A stretch of DNA of 45,604 nucleotides from the NCBI GenBank assembly GCA_016939335.1, contig JAFGHC010000003.1, positions 1 to 45,604 on the forward strand. The letters run 5' to 3'. This DNA is from Candidatus Saganbacteria bacterium (lineage in GTDB: Bacteria; Margulisbacteria; WOR-1; O2-12-FULL-45-9; XYB2-FULL-48-7). Positions 7,424 to 15,980 of the stretch are shown here, one piece after another (the stretch's first letter is position 1; each line of letters starts with the position of its first letter). A model generated the notes under the pieces. That model made no database searches. It was not told where the DNA came from and was given only the letters and a program-made list of their open reading frames with translations. The position numbers and the translations under genes are program-made.

Positions 7424-8985
7424 TTCCCCCCGCTCAATTTCAAAAGTTTGTCCGCGTCGGAATGACCGGGATTGACCTTCAGTGTTTCCCGCCAGAGGAG
7501 CCGCGCCTGGGCCAGGCGCCCCTGCTTCGCGTAAAGCAAGCCCAGGTTAAAGAGCGCGTTGTCGTAGCGGGGATTGAGCCGGAGCTCCCGGACAAACTCA
7601 TCCTCGGCTATTTTGAATTCGCCCCGGTTCATATAAATCAGGCCGAGATTATTGTGGACCATCGGCTCGGCCGGGTTGAGCATGATCGTCCGGTAATATT
7701 CCCGCCTCGCCCGAGCAAGGTCCCCGGCCAGATGATACATCGCTCCCAGATTGCGGTGCGCCAGCGGATGGTGGGGCGAAGCCGCCGCCGCTGCCTCCCA
7801 GAAACTCAAACGGTCGTGAAAAACGTCCAGATGCACGAATGTCAGCAGCGCAAAGACGGCAATGACCGCCCCGGCGGCGGCCGGAAAATTTTTCCGCCCG
7901 GCCCAGCCTCCGGCCCCCTCCAGCAGGACGATAATTACCCCGATCAGCGGCAGATAGAGGCGGTGTTCGTAAAGCGCGACGCCGTTGAACAACGCCGGAT
8001 CGGAAAAGACCAGGGCCGGCATTAAAAATAAAATAAACCAGAGCAGGCCGAAGGCCAGCGGGCCGTAACGTTTCTCCCGGCTGACGAAGAGCAGCGTCCC
8101 GACCAGGCAGAGCGCCAGCCAGCCCCAGAGGAGCGGCGAATCGCGCAGCGTCGGCAAAGGCGAGAGGTTAAAAGGGAGGATGACCTTGCCAAAATAAAGC
8201 AGGTAGGCGGCCGGATTCAAAAGCGACCCGGCCAGCCCATCGGCCGCCAGCAGCGCCGGGCCGGCGACGACCGTCCGCCGGACAAGCAGCCAGAGACAAA
8301 TGACCGTCAGATAGCCGCCGACCGGCCAGAGCAGAACGCGCGGCGGCTGTTTGGCCCGGCCGGCGGCCAACCAGAAATAAAGCGGGCAGATCAAGAGGAG
8401 GACCAGCGCTATTTCCTTGGTCAGCAGGGCGAGCGTGAAAAAGACGAGGTGCCAAAAAAGCGGCCAAAACCGGCCGCTGCGCGCGTAATCGAGAAAAAAG
8501 ATCAGCGCCGCCAGCACCAGAACGGTCAGCCAAACATCGATGCCGCCCGGGATCCAGGCGACGGCCGAAGCCAGCGCCGGCGCCACGGCAAAAAAAAGCG
8601 CCCCGAGCAAAGCGAGCGTCCGCTCGTAGCCGAGCCGGCCAAGGAAGACAAAAAGCAGGCAGGCGGCCAAAAGATGCAGTAGCAGGTTGGTCAGATGATA
8701 GATGCCGGGGGCCTGGCCGCCGATCTGGGCGGCCAGGATCTGCGGCCAGGGCGACAGGGGCCGGTAAAAAAGGCCGAAGTCGGGCACCAGTACCTGCCGG
8801 AAGGAGAGGAGAAGGTTGAGGGGATTTTTCAGGACGGCAAAATTATCGATGAGGAGGACATTGTCGTCCAGGAACGTCAGCCCGAAAAATAAGGTCTTAA
8901 AATAGACCAGCGCGCCGAGCCCGGCGATCAAAAGAAAAGGCCACGCCGCTTTCAGTCGCGCCAGCCATTCTGCCCTACCGTTCAT
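7420..8985 (-). CDS. Polytopic membrane protein with C-terminal TPR repeats (TMTC/GT-like)
   Basis: 521 aa; many hydrophobic segments, then HRNLGAMYHLAGDLARARREYYRTIMLNPAEPMVHNNLGLIYMNRGE TPRs. Confidence 0.8.
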   Translation of the reverse strand: MNGRAEWLARLKAAWPFLLIAGLGALVYFKTLFFGLTFLDDNVLLIDNFAVLKNPLNLLLSFRQVLVPDFGLFYRPLSPWPQILAAQIGGQAPGIYHLTNLLLHLLAACLLFVFLGRLGYERTLALLGALFFAVAPALASAVAWIPGGIDVWLTVLVLAALIFFLDYARSGRFWPLFWHLVFFTLALLTKEIALVLLLICPLYFWLAAGRAKQPPRVLLWPVGGYLTVICLWLLVRRTVVAGPALLAADGLAGSLLNPAAYLLYFGKVILPFNLSPLPTLRDSPLLWGWLALCLVGTLLFVSREKRYGPLAFGLLWFILFLMPALVFSDPALFNGVALYEHRLYLPLIGVIIVLLEGAGGWAGRKNFPAAAGAVIAVFALLTFVHLDVFHDRLSFWEAAAAASPHHPLAHRNLGAMYHLAGDLARARREYYRTIMLNPAEPMVHNNLGLIYMNRGEFKIAEDEFVRELRLNPRYDNALFNLGLLYAKQGRLAQARLLWRETLKVNPGHSDADKLLKLSGGK

Positions 8986-10271
8986 ATTTAAGCGCTTTCT
9001 TGCCGATATCGCGGCGGTACTGCATCCCTTTGAAGCTGATCAAGCCGACCGCCCGGTAAGCTTTGTCGATCGCGAACTTGATCGTCTCTCCCAGCGCCGT
9101 CACTCCCAGAACACGTCCGCCGGCCGTCACTACCCGACCCTTGACCCTTGACCCTTGACCCTCAAATTTCGTCCCCGCGTGAAATACCACGACATCATCC
9201 AATTGATCGGTCCTCTCCAGCCCCTCGACCGGCGCGCCGGTTTCGTGCTTGCCCGGATAGCCGCCGGCGGCCAGCACGACGCAGACCGCCGCCCGCCTGT
9301 CCCATTCGATCAACCGGTCGTCCAATTTTCCGTCGATCACCGCCTCAAAGATCGGGACGAGGTCGCTCTTCATCCGCATCAGGATCGGCTGGGTCTCGGG
9401 ATCGCCGAAGCGGGCGTTGAACTCCAGCACCTTGGGCCCCGCTTTGGTCACCATCACGCCGGCGTAAAGCACTCCCTTGTAAACGATCCCTTCCTGGCGC
9501 AGGCCGGCCACGAAAGGTTTTAATATTTCGACCGTGATCTGCTCCATCAGCCGGTCGGTGACGACCGGCGCCGGCGAGTAGGCCCCCATGCCGCCGGTGT
9601 TCGGGCCCGCGTCGCGGTCAAAGATCCGCTTATGGTCCTGCGCTGAAGCAAGCGGCACGATCGAACGGCCGTCGGTCAGGGCGATAATGGAAGCTTCCTC
9701 GCCGGCCAGGCATTCTTCGATCACCACTTTTTCCCCGGCGGCGCCGAACTCTTTCTTTTCCATGATCAGCTTGACCGCGGCCACGGCTTCGTTTTTTGTC
9801 TGCGCGACGATCACGCCTTTGCCCGCGGCCAGGCCGTCGGCCTTGACCACGATCGGCGCCCCCATTTCATTAATATAGGCGACGGCGTCGGAAGCCCGGT
9901 CAAAAATACCGGCCTGGGCGGTCGGGATGCCGTATTTGGCCATGATCTCTTTGGCAAAGACCTTGCTTCCTTCGATCCGCGCCGCCGCCCGCCTCGGCCC
10001 GAAAACCCGCAGTCCATTCTCCTCGAAGAGATCAACGATTCCGGCGCAGAGCGGCGCTTCGGGGCCGACCACCGTCAGATCGATCTTCTTCTCCCCGGCA
10101 AACTCAAGCAAATCCTTGAGGTCGTCCGCCTTGAACGGCACATTTCCCGCCAGGGCGGCCGTGCCGGCGTTGCCCGGCGCGCAATAAAGCTTGTCGACAA
10201 GCGGGCTCTGCGCGATCTTCCAGGCCAGGGCGTGCTCGCGCCCGCCGGAACCGACGACCAGGACTTTCATA
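8975..10271 (-). CDS. purD: Phosphoribosylamine--glycine ligase (PurD)
   Basis: MKVLVVGSGGREHALAWKIAQSP, GPEAPLCAGIVD, KADGLAAGKGV, DRDAGPNTGGMGAYSPAP, EFNARFGDPETQ. Confidence 0.96.
9133..9163. repeat. TTGACCC heptamer repeat inside purD
   Basis: cccgacccttgacccttgacccttgaccctc; translated as EGQGSRVKGR. Confidence 0.8.
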
Positions 10272-10296
10272 TTATTAGTCACTCCCTCATTTGAAA

Positions 10297-10321
10297 TTGG
10301 TCATTGGTCATTGGTCATTAC
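10297..10321. repeat. TTGGTCA heptamer repeat at the recJ 3' end
   Basis: attggtcattggtcattggtcatta; encodes the last residues (NDQ) and stop of RecJ. Confidence 0.85.
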
Positions 10322-12020
10322 TTTCTCTTATGTCAATAAGAGAAAGTTGGGCCGTTTCAAAGCCGTTCCATTCATTGCACTCCAGATTGAAAACAATATC
10401 ATAATAATTCCCCGCACTTAAGTGTGGGGAATTATTCCCACTTAACCCCAGCCCAAAACCAATGGCCTCCAGATTGATCCCCTCTTTGCTGAACCAGGCC
10501 TTGAGGTGCTTGCCGTCCTTCCCCACTTTTTTATAATCCGCCAAAGTCAGCCCTTTGATCATGAAGGCCGGGGCGGGATTCCCTTCGCCGTGCGGCGCCA
10601 GGACCTCGAGTTCCTTGACCAGGCCGAGAGTGATCCGGGCGGGTTCGAGCTGCGCGTCGACTTCCAGCCGGGGGGCCAGGTCGGCCGGGTCGATCCGCTC
10701 CGCGACTTCGGCCTTGAGCCGGGCCCGCAGTTCGGGGATCTTGTCCGCCGCGATCTCAAAACCGGCCGCTCCCTCATGGCCGCCGAAATCAATGAAGAGG
10801 TCGCGGCAGGCCTCCAGCAGGGAAAAAATGTTCAGGCCGTCAACCGACCGGGCCGAACCCCGCCCCACCCCGCCATTGACGCCGACCAGCACGGCCGGCC
10901 GGCTGAAGGCGTCGACGACCTGGGAAGCGACGATCCCGATCACCCCGGGGTGCCAGTTCTCGCCCGAGAGAAAGATCAATTTATTCTCCTTGAGATAAGC
11001 TTCGTCAAGCGCCGCGAACACTTCCGCTCTGATCAGGCCGCCGATCTCCTGCCGCCGCGCGTTGATCTGCCCTAGTTCGCGGGCCAGCTCGCCGGAGCGG
11101 CGGGGATCGTCGGAGAGGAGCAGTTCGACCGACTTGCCGGCGTGTTCCAGCCGTCCGGCGGCGTTGAGGCGCGGCGCCAGGCCGAAATAAATATGGTTGA
11201 CCGAGATCCTGCCGGAGAGCGAGGCGGCCTCGGCCAGGTGCTTGAGCCCCAGCCGCTTGCGCTGGTCGATCAGGCTCAGCCCGCTGACCGCCAGGACCCG
11301 GTTCTCCCCGAGCAGCGGCACCACGTCGGCGATCGTGCCGAGCGCGGCCAAATCGAGCAGCGAAGTCAAGAAATCGCTCTCTCTGATCCCCGCCAGCCGG
11401 AAGAGCGCCCAGGCGAACTTGAAAGCGACGCCGGCGCCCGAAAGCTGTTTGGAAGGATGCGGGCCGCCGATCAATTTGGGATTGACGACGGCGAGGGCCG
11501 GCGGCAGGCGCTCCGGCAGATTGTGGTGGTCGGTCACGACCACTTCGAGTCCCAGCCGGGCGGCCGTCTCGATCTCGGCCGTGTTCGAGACGCCGCAATC
11601 GACCGTCACGATCAGTTTGGTCCCCGCGGCGGCGATCTTGCCGACCGCCTCTTGCGACAGGCCGTAGCCCTCGCCGTAGCGGTGCGGGATGTAATAATCG
11701 GTCTCGAGCCCCAGCGCCCGGAAAGCGCGGACCAGGAGCGCGGTCGCCGTCACCCCGTCGACGTCATAATCGCCGAAGACCGTCACCCGCTCGCCCCGGT
11801 CGCGCGCGGCCAGCAGCCGCCGCGCCGCCGGCCCGATATTCGGTATTTCGAACGGGTCGCGCAGGCTGGCCAGGCGCGGCCGCAAGAATTCCTCCGCCTG
11901 CCCCCGCTCCGCCAGGCCGCGGTTGATGACGATCTGCGCCGTCAGAGGGGAGATCGCGAGCGCGCTGGCCAGTTCAGCGGCCGCCGCCGCCCGTTCTGGA
12001 TAAAGACGCCAGTTTTTCAT
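10308..12020 (-). CDS. recJ: Single-stranded-DNA-specific exonuclease RecJ
   Basis: VFGDYDVDGVTATALLVRAF, VTVDCGVSN, VVTDHHNLPE, LAALGTIADVVPL, GFGGHEGAAGFEI-like motif. Confidence 0.95.
   Translation of the reverse strand: MKNWRLYPERAAAAAELASALAISPLTAQIVINRGLAERGQAEEFLRPRLASLRDPFEIPNIGPAARRLLAARDRGERVTVFGDYDVDGVTATALLVRAFRALGLETDYYIPHRYGEGYGLSQEAVGKIAAAGTKLIVTVDCGVSNTAEIETAARLGLEVVVTDHHNLPERLPPALAVVNPKLIGGPHPSKQLSGAGVAFKFAWALFRLAGIRESDFLTSLLDLAALGTIADVVPLLGENRVLAVSGLSLIDQRKRLGLKHLAEAASLSGRISVNHIYFGLAPRLNAAGRLEHAGKSVELLLSDDPRRSGELARELGQINARRQEIGGLIRAEVFAALDEAYLKENKLIFLSGENWHPGVIGIVASQVVDAFSRPAVLVGVNGGVGRGSARSVDGLNIFSLLEACRDLFIDFGGHEGAAGFEIAADKIPELRARLKAEVAERIDPADLAPRLEVDAQLEPARITLGLVKELEVLAPHGEGNPAPAFMIKGLTLADYKKVGKDGKHLKAWFSKEGINLEAIGFGLGLSGNNSPHLSAGNYYDIVFNLECNEWNGFETAQLSLIDIRESNDQ
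10321..10348. repeat. Perfect 11-bp inverted repeat at recJ 3' end
   Basis: ACTTTCTCTTA-TGTCAA-TAAGAGAAAGT. Confidence 0.85.
10403..10436. repeat. 34-bp near-perfect palindrome inside recJ
   Basis: AATAATTCCCCGCACTTAAGTGTGGGGAATTATT, one mismatched pair; translated as NNSPHLSAGNY. Confidence 0.85.
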
Positions 12021-14344
12021 TTGAATTTATTCATCTGATTATAGACAATCAGCGCGGAAAATGCCACGATCAGGCCGGCCCAGGCGAGCAGGCTGACCGC
12101 CGCCCCCAGCTTGAAGATCGGCGGATCGTAAACGAATTTGACTTCGCGAAAGCCGGGCGGCACCGGCACCGCCCGGAACATAAAATCGGCCCGGTAGACC
12201 GGCGCCGGGCGGCCGTCAACGTATGCGCGCCAGCCGGGATAATACCATTCGCTGGTGAACCAGAACCCGCCGGGGCTGTCGACTTTTTCCTCGAGCACCA
12301 CCGCCCGCCGCGGCTCGAAGCCCGGGCGGAAGATCGCGTCCAGCGCGGCGGACTGGCTGGCCACCGTCACGGCCGCCGGGACAAAAAAGCCGCGCGGCAG
12401 CACCCGTTCGTTCCGGTAAAGGCGGAACTCGCCCCCCTTCAGCTCGTCGCGCCGCCGGGTCAGCAGGCGGAAGCCGCGCCGGGGAAATTCGCCGCCGGTG
12501 ATCAGATATTTGACGTTGAGCAGATCAAGCACGCGCACCCCGGCCAGCGAATCAAGGCCCCAGAGCCGCTTTAACAACCGTTCCTGATCGCCCCCCAGGA
12601 TCGATTCATAACCGCTGGCGTCGGCCAAACGATAAAGCATCCCCTGGTTAGCCGTCAGCCGGTCGCGCGCGAATTCGAGCGAGCGGCCGTAGTCGCGGTA
12701 TTCGCCGCTCAATTCAAAATGCGAGCTGCGGAAAATATCAGGCGAGGCCAGGAAACGAAAAACGCTCCGATCGGCCTGCAGCAGCTTGATGTTCTGCGGC
12801 ACCCGCCGGCGGTATTCCTCCGCTTTAAGCGACAGGCTGACCCCGGCGTTGGCCGTGTAAAGGTCGGCGGCGGCCAGCGCCACCAGGCCGGCCGCGAACA
12901 GGCGGCGGGGCAGCCGCCGGAAACAATAGAGGGCCAGCCAGCCGCAAAACAAGGCGAGCAAAAAGACCAGCACTCCCAGATTGGCGACGTCGCGCGGCAC
13001 CGTCACCATCATCACGCTGCGCCCCAATCCCTGTTTGAAGTCCGCGTCAAAAAGCGGGGCCAGCAACCGGAGCGCCGCCGCCGGATTGAAAGACAAGAAA
13101 ACGTAAAGGGCGAACAGGACGGCCAGGCCGCCGCCGAGCCAAACGATCAGCCGCTTGAGCCGCGCGGGCTCCGCGCCGAGCGCGTCGATCCCCCGGCCGG
13201 CCAGCAGGGAAAGGACAAAGACCAGCAGGAAGAGGAACTTGGCCGGATAGCGCAAAAGGTTAAAGCCGGGGACGAGCTTGTAAAGCCAGAAATAGAGCGG
13301 CAGCGGCGCGTGGCTGCCTAAAATTATGAGCAGCAAGACGGCCAGCGCAAGCAGCAGCCAGCGGGTGTGCCGGCCGCGGTCGAACAGCAGCCCGCAGCAG
13401 GCAAGGCCGGCCGGCACCGCTCCCAGGTAAGGGAGCTTGAGCCAGCTCATCGAGACATAGGGATATTCGGACAGGGCGAAAAAATAAGGGTAGACCAGCT
13501 CGAGCAATTCCCTCGGCCGCAGGGAAAAGAACCCGGCCTGGGCAAAGCTGATGCCGCCGCTGCGCGACGAATGCGCCAGCAGCTCCAAAAAGGGGAAAAG
13601 CTGCGCAGCGGTCAGCGCGGCCGCTGCGGCGCAGGCCGCGGCCAGCAGCAGCACCCCCCGTCCGATCTCCCGCCAGCGCCCGTATTTAATGTAAGCCAGG
13701 TAGCCGAGCAGCAGCCAGCCGGTGCCGTAGAGGATGGTCGGTTCTCCCCCCAAAAACATGATGGCAAAAAGGAGCGACAGGGAAATCAGGGAAGAGCAAG
13801 GATTAGCAAGTATACTATTTGTCCCTGCTCCTCCCTGCTCATCCTTGTCAATCCCTGTCACTCCCAGAAGCCTGTTCCAGGCCAACATGATCAGAGGGAG
13901 CCAGATGACCGAAGCCAGCGTCGTCGGCATATGCAGGACCGAGATCAGGTAGCCGGAAAAAGCGAATGTCAGCCCGGCGCCGGCGGCCGCCAGCGGCGAG
14001 AGTTTGAATTCGCGCCCGAGCAAATACATGAAAAATGCCCCGAGCGGAAAATGAACGATGATAAACCAGCTAAAAGCACGGTCAAAAGGGAATAAAAAAT
14101 AAAAGAGGGACAGAGGATAGAAGAGCCCGGTCTGGAGCGTGGCCAAAAAGGGGAAGCCGAGCTGGAGATAGGGATTCCAGAGCGGGATGCTTCCCTGACG
14201 GACCGACTCCGTCATCAGCCAGCGATAGGGGTAAAAATAAAAGGTCAGGTCGCTGAAGCAGAAAAGATAATTGCAAAACAACTCTTGCCAGAACCAGAGG
14301 GCGGCCAGCGCCAAAAAACCGGCCAGGACCAAGATCTTTTTCAT
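12017..14344 (-). CDS. YfhO-like large polytopic membrane protein
   Basis: 775 aa, many TM segments; LWNPYLQLGFPFLATLQTGLFYPLSLFY N-terminal motif; C-terminal WYYPGWRAYVDGRPAPVYRADFMFRAVPVPPGFREVKFVYDP typical of YfhO-type proteins. Confidence 0.82.
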   Translation of the reverse strand: MKKILVLAGFLALAALWFWQELFCNYLFCFSDLTFYFYPYRWLMTESVRQGSIPLWNPYLQLGFPFLATLQTGLFYPLSLFYFLFPFDRAFSWFIIVHFPLGAFFMYLLGREFKLSPLAAAGAGLTFAFSGYLISVLHMPTTLASVIWLPLIMLAWNRLLGVTGIDKDEQGGAGTNSILANPCSSLISLSLLFAIMFLGGEPTILYGTGWLLLGYLAYIKYGRWREIGRGVLLLAAACAAAAALTAAQLFPFLELLAHSSRSGGISFAQAGFFSLRPRELLELVYPYFFALSEYPYVSMSWLKLPYLGAVPAGLACCGLLFDRGRHTRWLLLALAVLLLIILGSHAPLPLYFWLYKLVPGFNLLRYPAKFLFLLVFVLSLLAGRGIDALGAEPARLKRLIVWLGGGLAVLFALYVFLSFNPAAALRLLAPLFDADFKQGLGRSVMMVTVPRDVANLGVLVFLLALFCGWLALYCFRRLPRRLFAAGLVALAAADLYTANAGVSLSLKAEEYRRRVPQNIKLLQADRSVFRFLASPDIFRSSHFELSGEYRDYGRSLEFARDRLTANQGMLYRLADASGYESILGGDQERLLKRLWGLDSLAGVRVLDLLNVKYLITGGEFPRRGFRLLTRRRDELKGGEFRLYRNERVLPRGFFVPAAVTVASQSAALDAIFRPGFEPRRAVVLEEKVDSPGGFWFTSEWYYPGWRAYVDGRPAPVYRADFMFRAVPVPPGFREVKFVYDPPIFKLGAAVSLLAWAGLIVAFSALIVYNQMNKFK
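13776..13859. repeat. 84-bp imperfect inverted repeat inside the YfhO-like gene
   Basis: GACAGGGAAATCAGGGAAGAGCAAGGATTAGCAAG...GTCCCTGCTCCTCCCTGCTCATCCTTGTCAATCCCTGTC; 28 codons, in frame. Confidence 0.75.
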
Positions 14345-14352
14345 GAAATATG

Positions 14353-14358
14353 ATTATA
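14353..14358 (-). promoter_or_regulatory. -10 element (GTGTTATAAT) of the YfhO-like gene
   Basis: Minus strand TGTGTTATAATCATATTTCATG; ATG about 9 nt downstream, so a (near-)leaderless mRNA is likely. Confidence 0.45.
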
Positions 14359-14374
14359 ACACAATCCGTTTTAT

Positions 14375-14487
14375 CCGAGGCTGTCCGAAAACCAAACAAG
14401 CAACCTATATATGTTGTAGCGGCGACCTTTAGGTCGCCAGATATGGAGGTCTAAAGACCTCCTCTACCTGTTTTCGGACAGCCTCGG
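14375..14487. mobile_element. MITE-like nested palindrome with 18-bp perfect terminal inverted repeats
   Basis: Arms CCGAGGCTGTCCGAAAAC (14375-14392) and GTTTTCGGACAGCCTCGG (14470-14487) enclose GTAG-[GGCGACCTTTAGGTCGCC]-[GGAGGTCTAAAGACCTCC]-CTAC (14416-14467). Confidence 0.65.
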
Positions 14488-14521
14488 GGGGCAGGTTCAC
14501 GCCAGCGGGTGAGGATAACAC

Positions 14522-14555
14522 AACGGGGGCCTGGTCGAAACCAGGCCCCCGTTAA
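14522..14555. terminator. Strong hairpin downstream of the pilin gene
   Basis: AACGGGGGCCTGGT-CGAA-ACCAGGCCCCCGTT, 14-bp stem; poor T-tail on the minus strand, so may be RNA-stabilising instead. Confidence 0.5.
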
Positions 14556-14568
14556 AAGGAACCACTAA

Positions 14569-14943
14569 TTAGTAGCTTGTGTAGGATGAATTATTAATCC
14601 ACACCTTGCCCGTGGTCGAGTCGTAAACCCAGCCGGAGCCAACGCCCGTCGGCGCGCTCGAAGAGTAAGTGACCGAGTTACTGTTGCTGTAAGGTTCCGT
14701 CGGAACATTATTATCGGCAAACATATCAGAGATCAAAGACGAAGGCCAGCCGGCGCTGCCATAGGCCGCGTTGCTGGCATACGTAATCGCCAGCGCCGAG
14801 CGGATGCCCCCGAGCGATCCCTTGGCCGCGCTTTCCCGCGCCTTGCCCGACAAATCGATGAACCGGGGCAGCGCCGTCGCCGCCAGGATCCCCAGGATGA
14901 CGATCACCATGACCAACTCGATCAAGGTAAAACCACGCTTCAT
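14569..14943 (-). CDS. Type IV pilin/pseudopilin-like protein
   Basis: MKRGFTLIELVMVIVILGILAATALPRF class III signal/N-methylation motif; 124 aa. Confidence 0.9.
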   Translation of the reverse strand: MKRGFTLIELVMVIVILGILAATALPRFIDLSGKARESAAKGSLGGIRSALAITYASNAAYGSAGWPSSLISDMFADNNVPTEPYSNSNSVTYSSSAPTGVGSGWVYDSTTGKVWINNSSYTSY

Positions 14944-14980
14944 TTTTCACCCCCTCTTCGCTTGCTCAAATAAGCAACCT

Positions 14981-15013
14981 AAAACAAAAGGCCCCGGTTT
15001 TAAGCAGGGCCTT
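14981..15013 (-). terminator. Putative rho-independent terminator of the upstream pilin gene
   Basis: Minus strand AAGGCCC...GGGCCTT followed by TTGTTTT. Confidence 0.5.
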
Positions 15014-15036
15014 AAGTTATTACATCATAAAATACA

Positions 15037-15411
15037 TTAATAGGACGAATAGAGCGAATTGTTGATCCAGACCCTGCCCGTCGCTGAATCGTACAACCAG
15101 CCCGAACCGGCCGCGGTCGGCGCCGTAGAACCATACGCCACCGTATTGCTGTTGCTGTACGGCTCCATCGGGATCTGGTTGTCAGCAAAATAATCAGCCA
15201 GCAGGGTCGACGGCCAAACGGCATTGCCATAGGTCGCATTGCTGGCATACGTAATCGCCAGCGCCGCACGGATCCCGCCCAGCGCCCCTTTCGACGCGCT
15301 CTCGCGGGCCTTGGCGGACAGATCGACGAATCTGGGCAAAGCCGTGGCGGCCAGGATGCCCAGGATCACGATCACCATGACTAGCTCGATCAAAGTAAAA
15401 CCCCGTTTCAT
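15037..15411 (-). CDS. Type IV pilin/pseudopilin-like protein (tandem paralog)
   Basis: MKRGFTLIELVMVIVILGILAATALPRFVDLSAKARESASKGALGGIRAALAITYASNATYG; same 124-aa length as its neighbour. Confidence 0.9.
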   Translation of the reverse strand: MKRGFTLIELVMVIVILGILAATALPRFVDLSAKARESASKGALGGIRAALAITYASNATYGNAVWPSTLLADYFADNQIPMEPYSNSNTVAYGSTAPTAAGSGWLYDSATGRVWINNSLYSSY

Positions 15412-15455
15412 TTTTCACCCCCCTTGTATATTATTATCACTGCCGTGATAAATAA

Positions 15456-15872
15456 TCAAGCCGCAACCAGCACAATGAACATGTAAAGCGCGCTGACGAT
15501 CAGCGCCACGCCCATGTTCTTGCGGGCATTTAGGATAAGTTCATCGGTGGAGATCAAGAGTTGATCAGCGGCCGAAGTTAAACCACCGAGCCAATCGGGC
15601 AGGAAGACGTACAGCGCGCCAATGGCTATGACCACAGCGCCGCTGACTCCCAGATACCAAAGAGAAGCAAAAGCGCGGGCCACGGAGAAGAGCCAGCCGC
15701 CGGCAATGATCAGCGCCAGGCCGGCCGGGACCCGGACCGCGTACAGCTTGGGGTCGAGGTGAAAAACCTGCCGGTTGAACCAGCCGACGGCCTGCTCGAT
15801 CCGCTCGTCGGCAAAGAGCAGAGCGCAGCCGGCCAGCAAGCTGATCGCTACCACAAAAACCAGCCACCCCAT
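15456..15872 (-). CDS. Small polytopic membrane protein of the pilus cluster, unknown function
   Basis: Start MGWLVFVVAISLLAG with GGGGGGAG Shine-Dalgarno; about 4 hydrophobic segments. Confidence 0.6.
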   Translation of the reverse strand: MGWLVFVVAISLLAGCALLFADERIEQAVGWFNRQVFHLDPKLYAVRVPAGLALIIAGGWLFSVARAFASLWYLGVSGAVVIAIGALYVFLPDWLGGLTSAADQLLISTDELILNARKNMGVALIVSALYMFIVLVAA

Positions 15873-15980
15873 AACTCCCCCCTTTCGGCCGGTGGCGCTC
15901 ACCCGGCGCAACAACCACCCGGCGGCGCTACTAACGCGAATTATAACTGCCGCCGCCAATTTGTCAAGTGGGTTTGGCCT

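Noticed and set aside
11142-12038. 298-aa plus-strand ORF opposite recJ
   Set aside because: Shadow ORF antisense to recJ.
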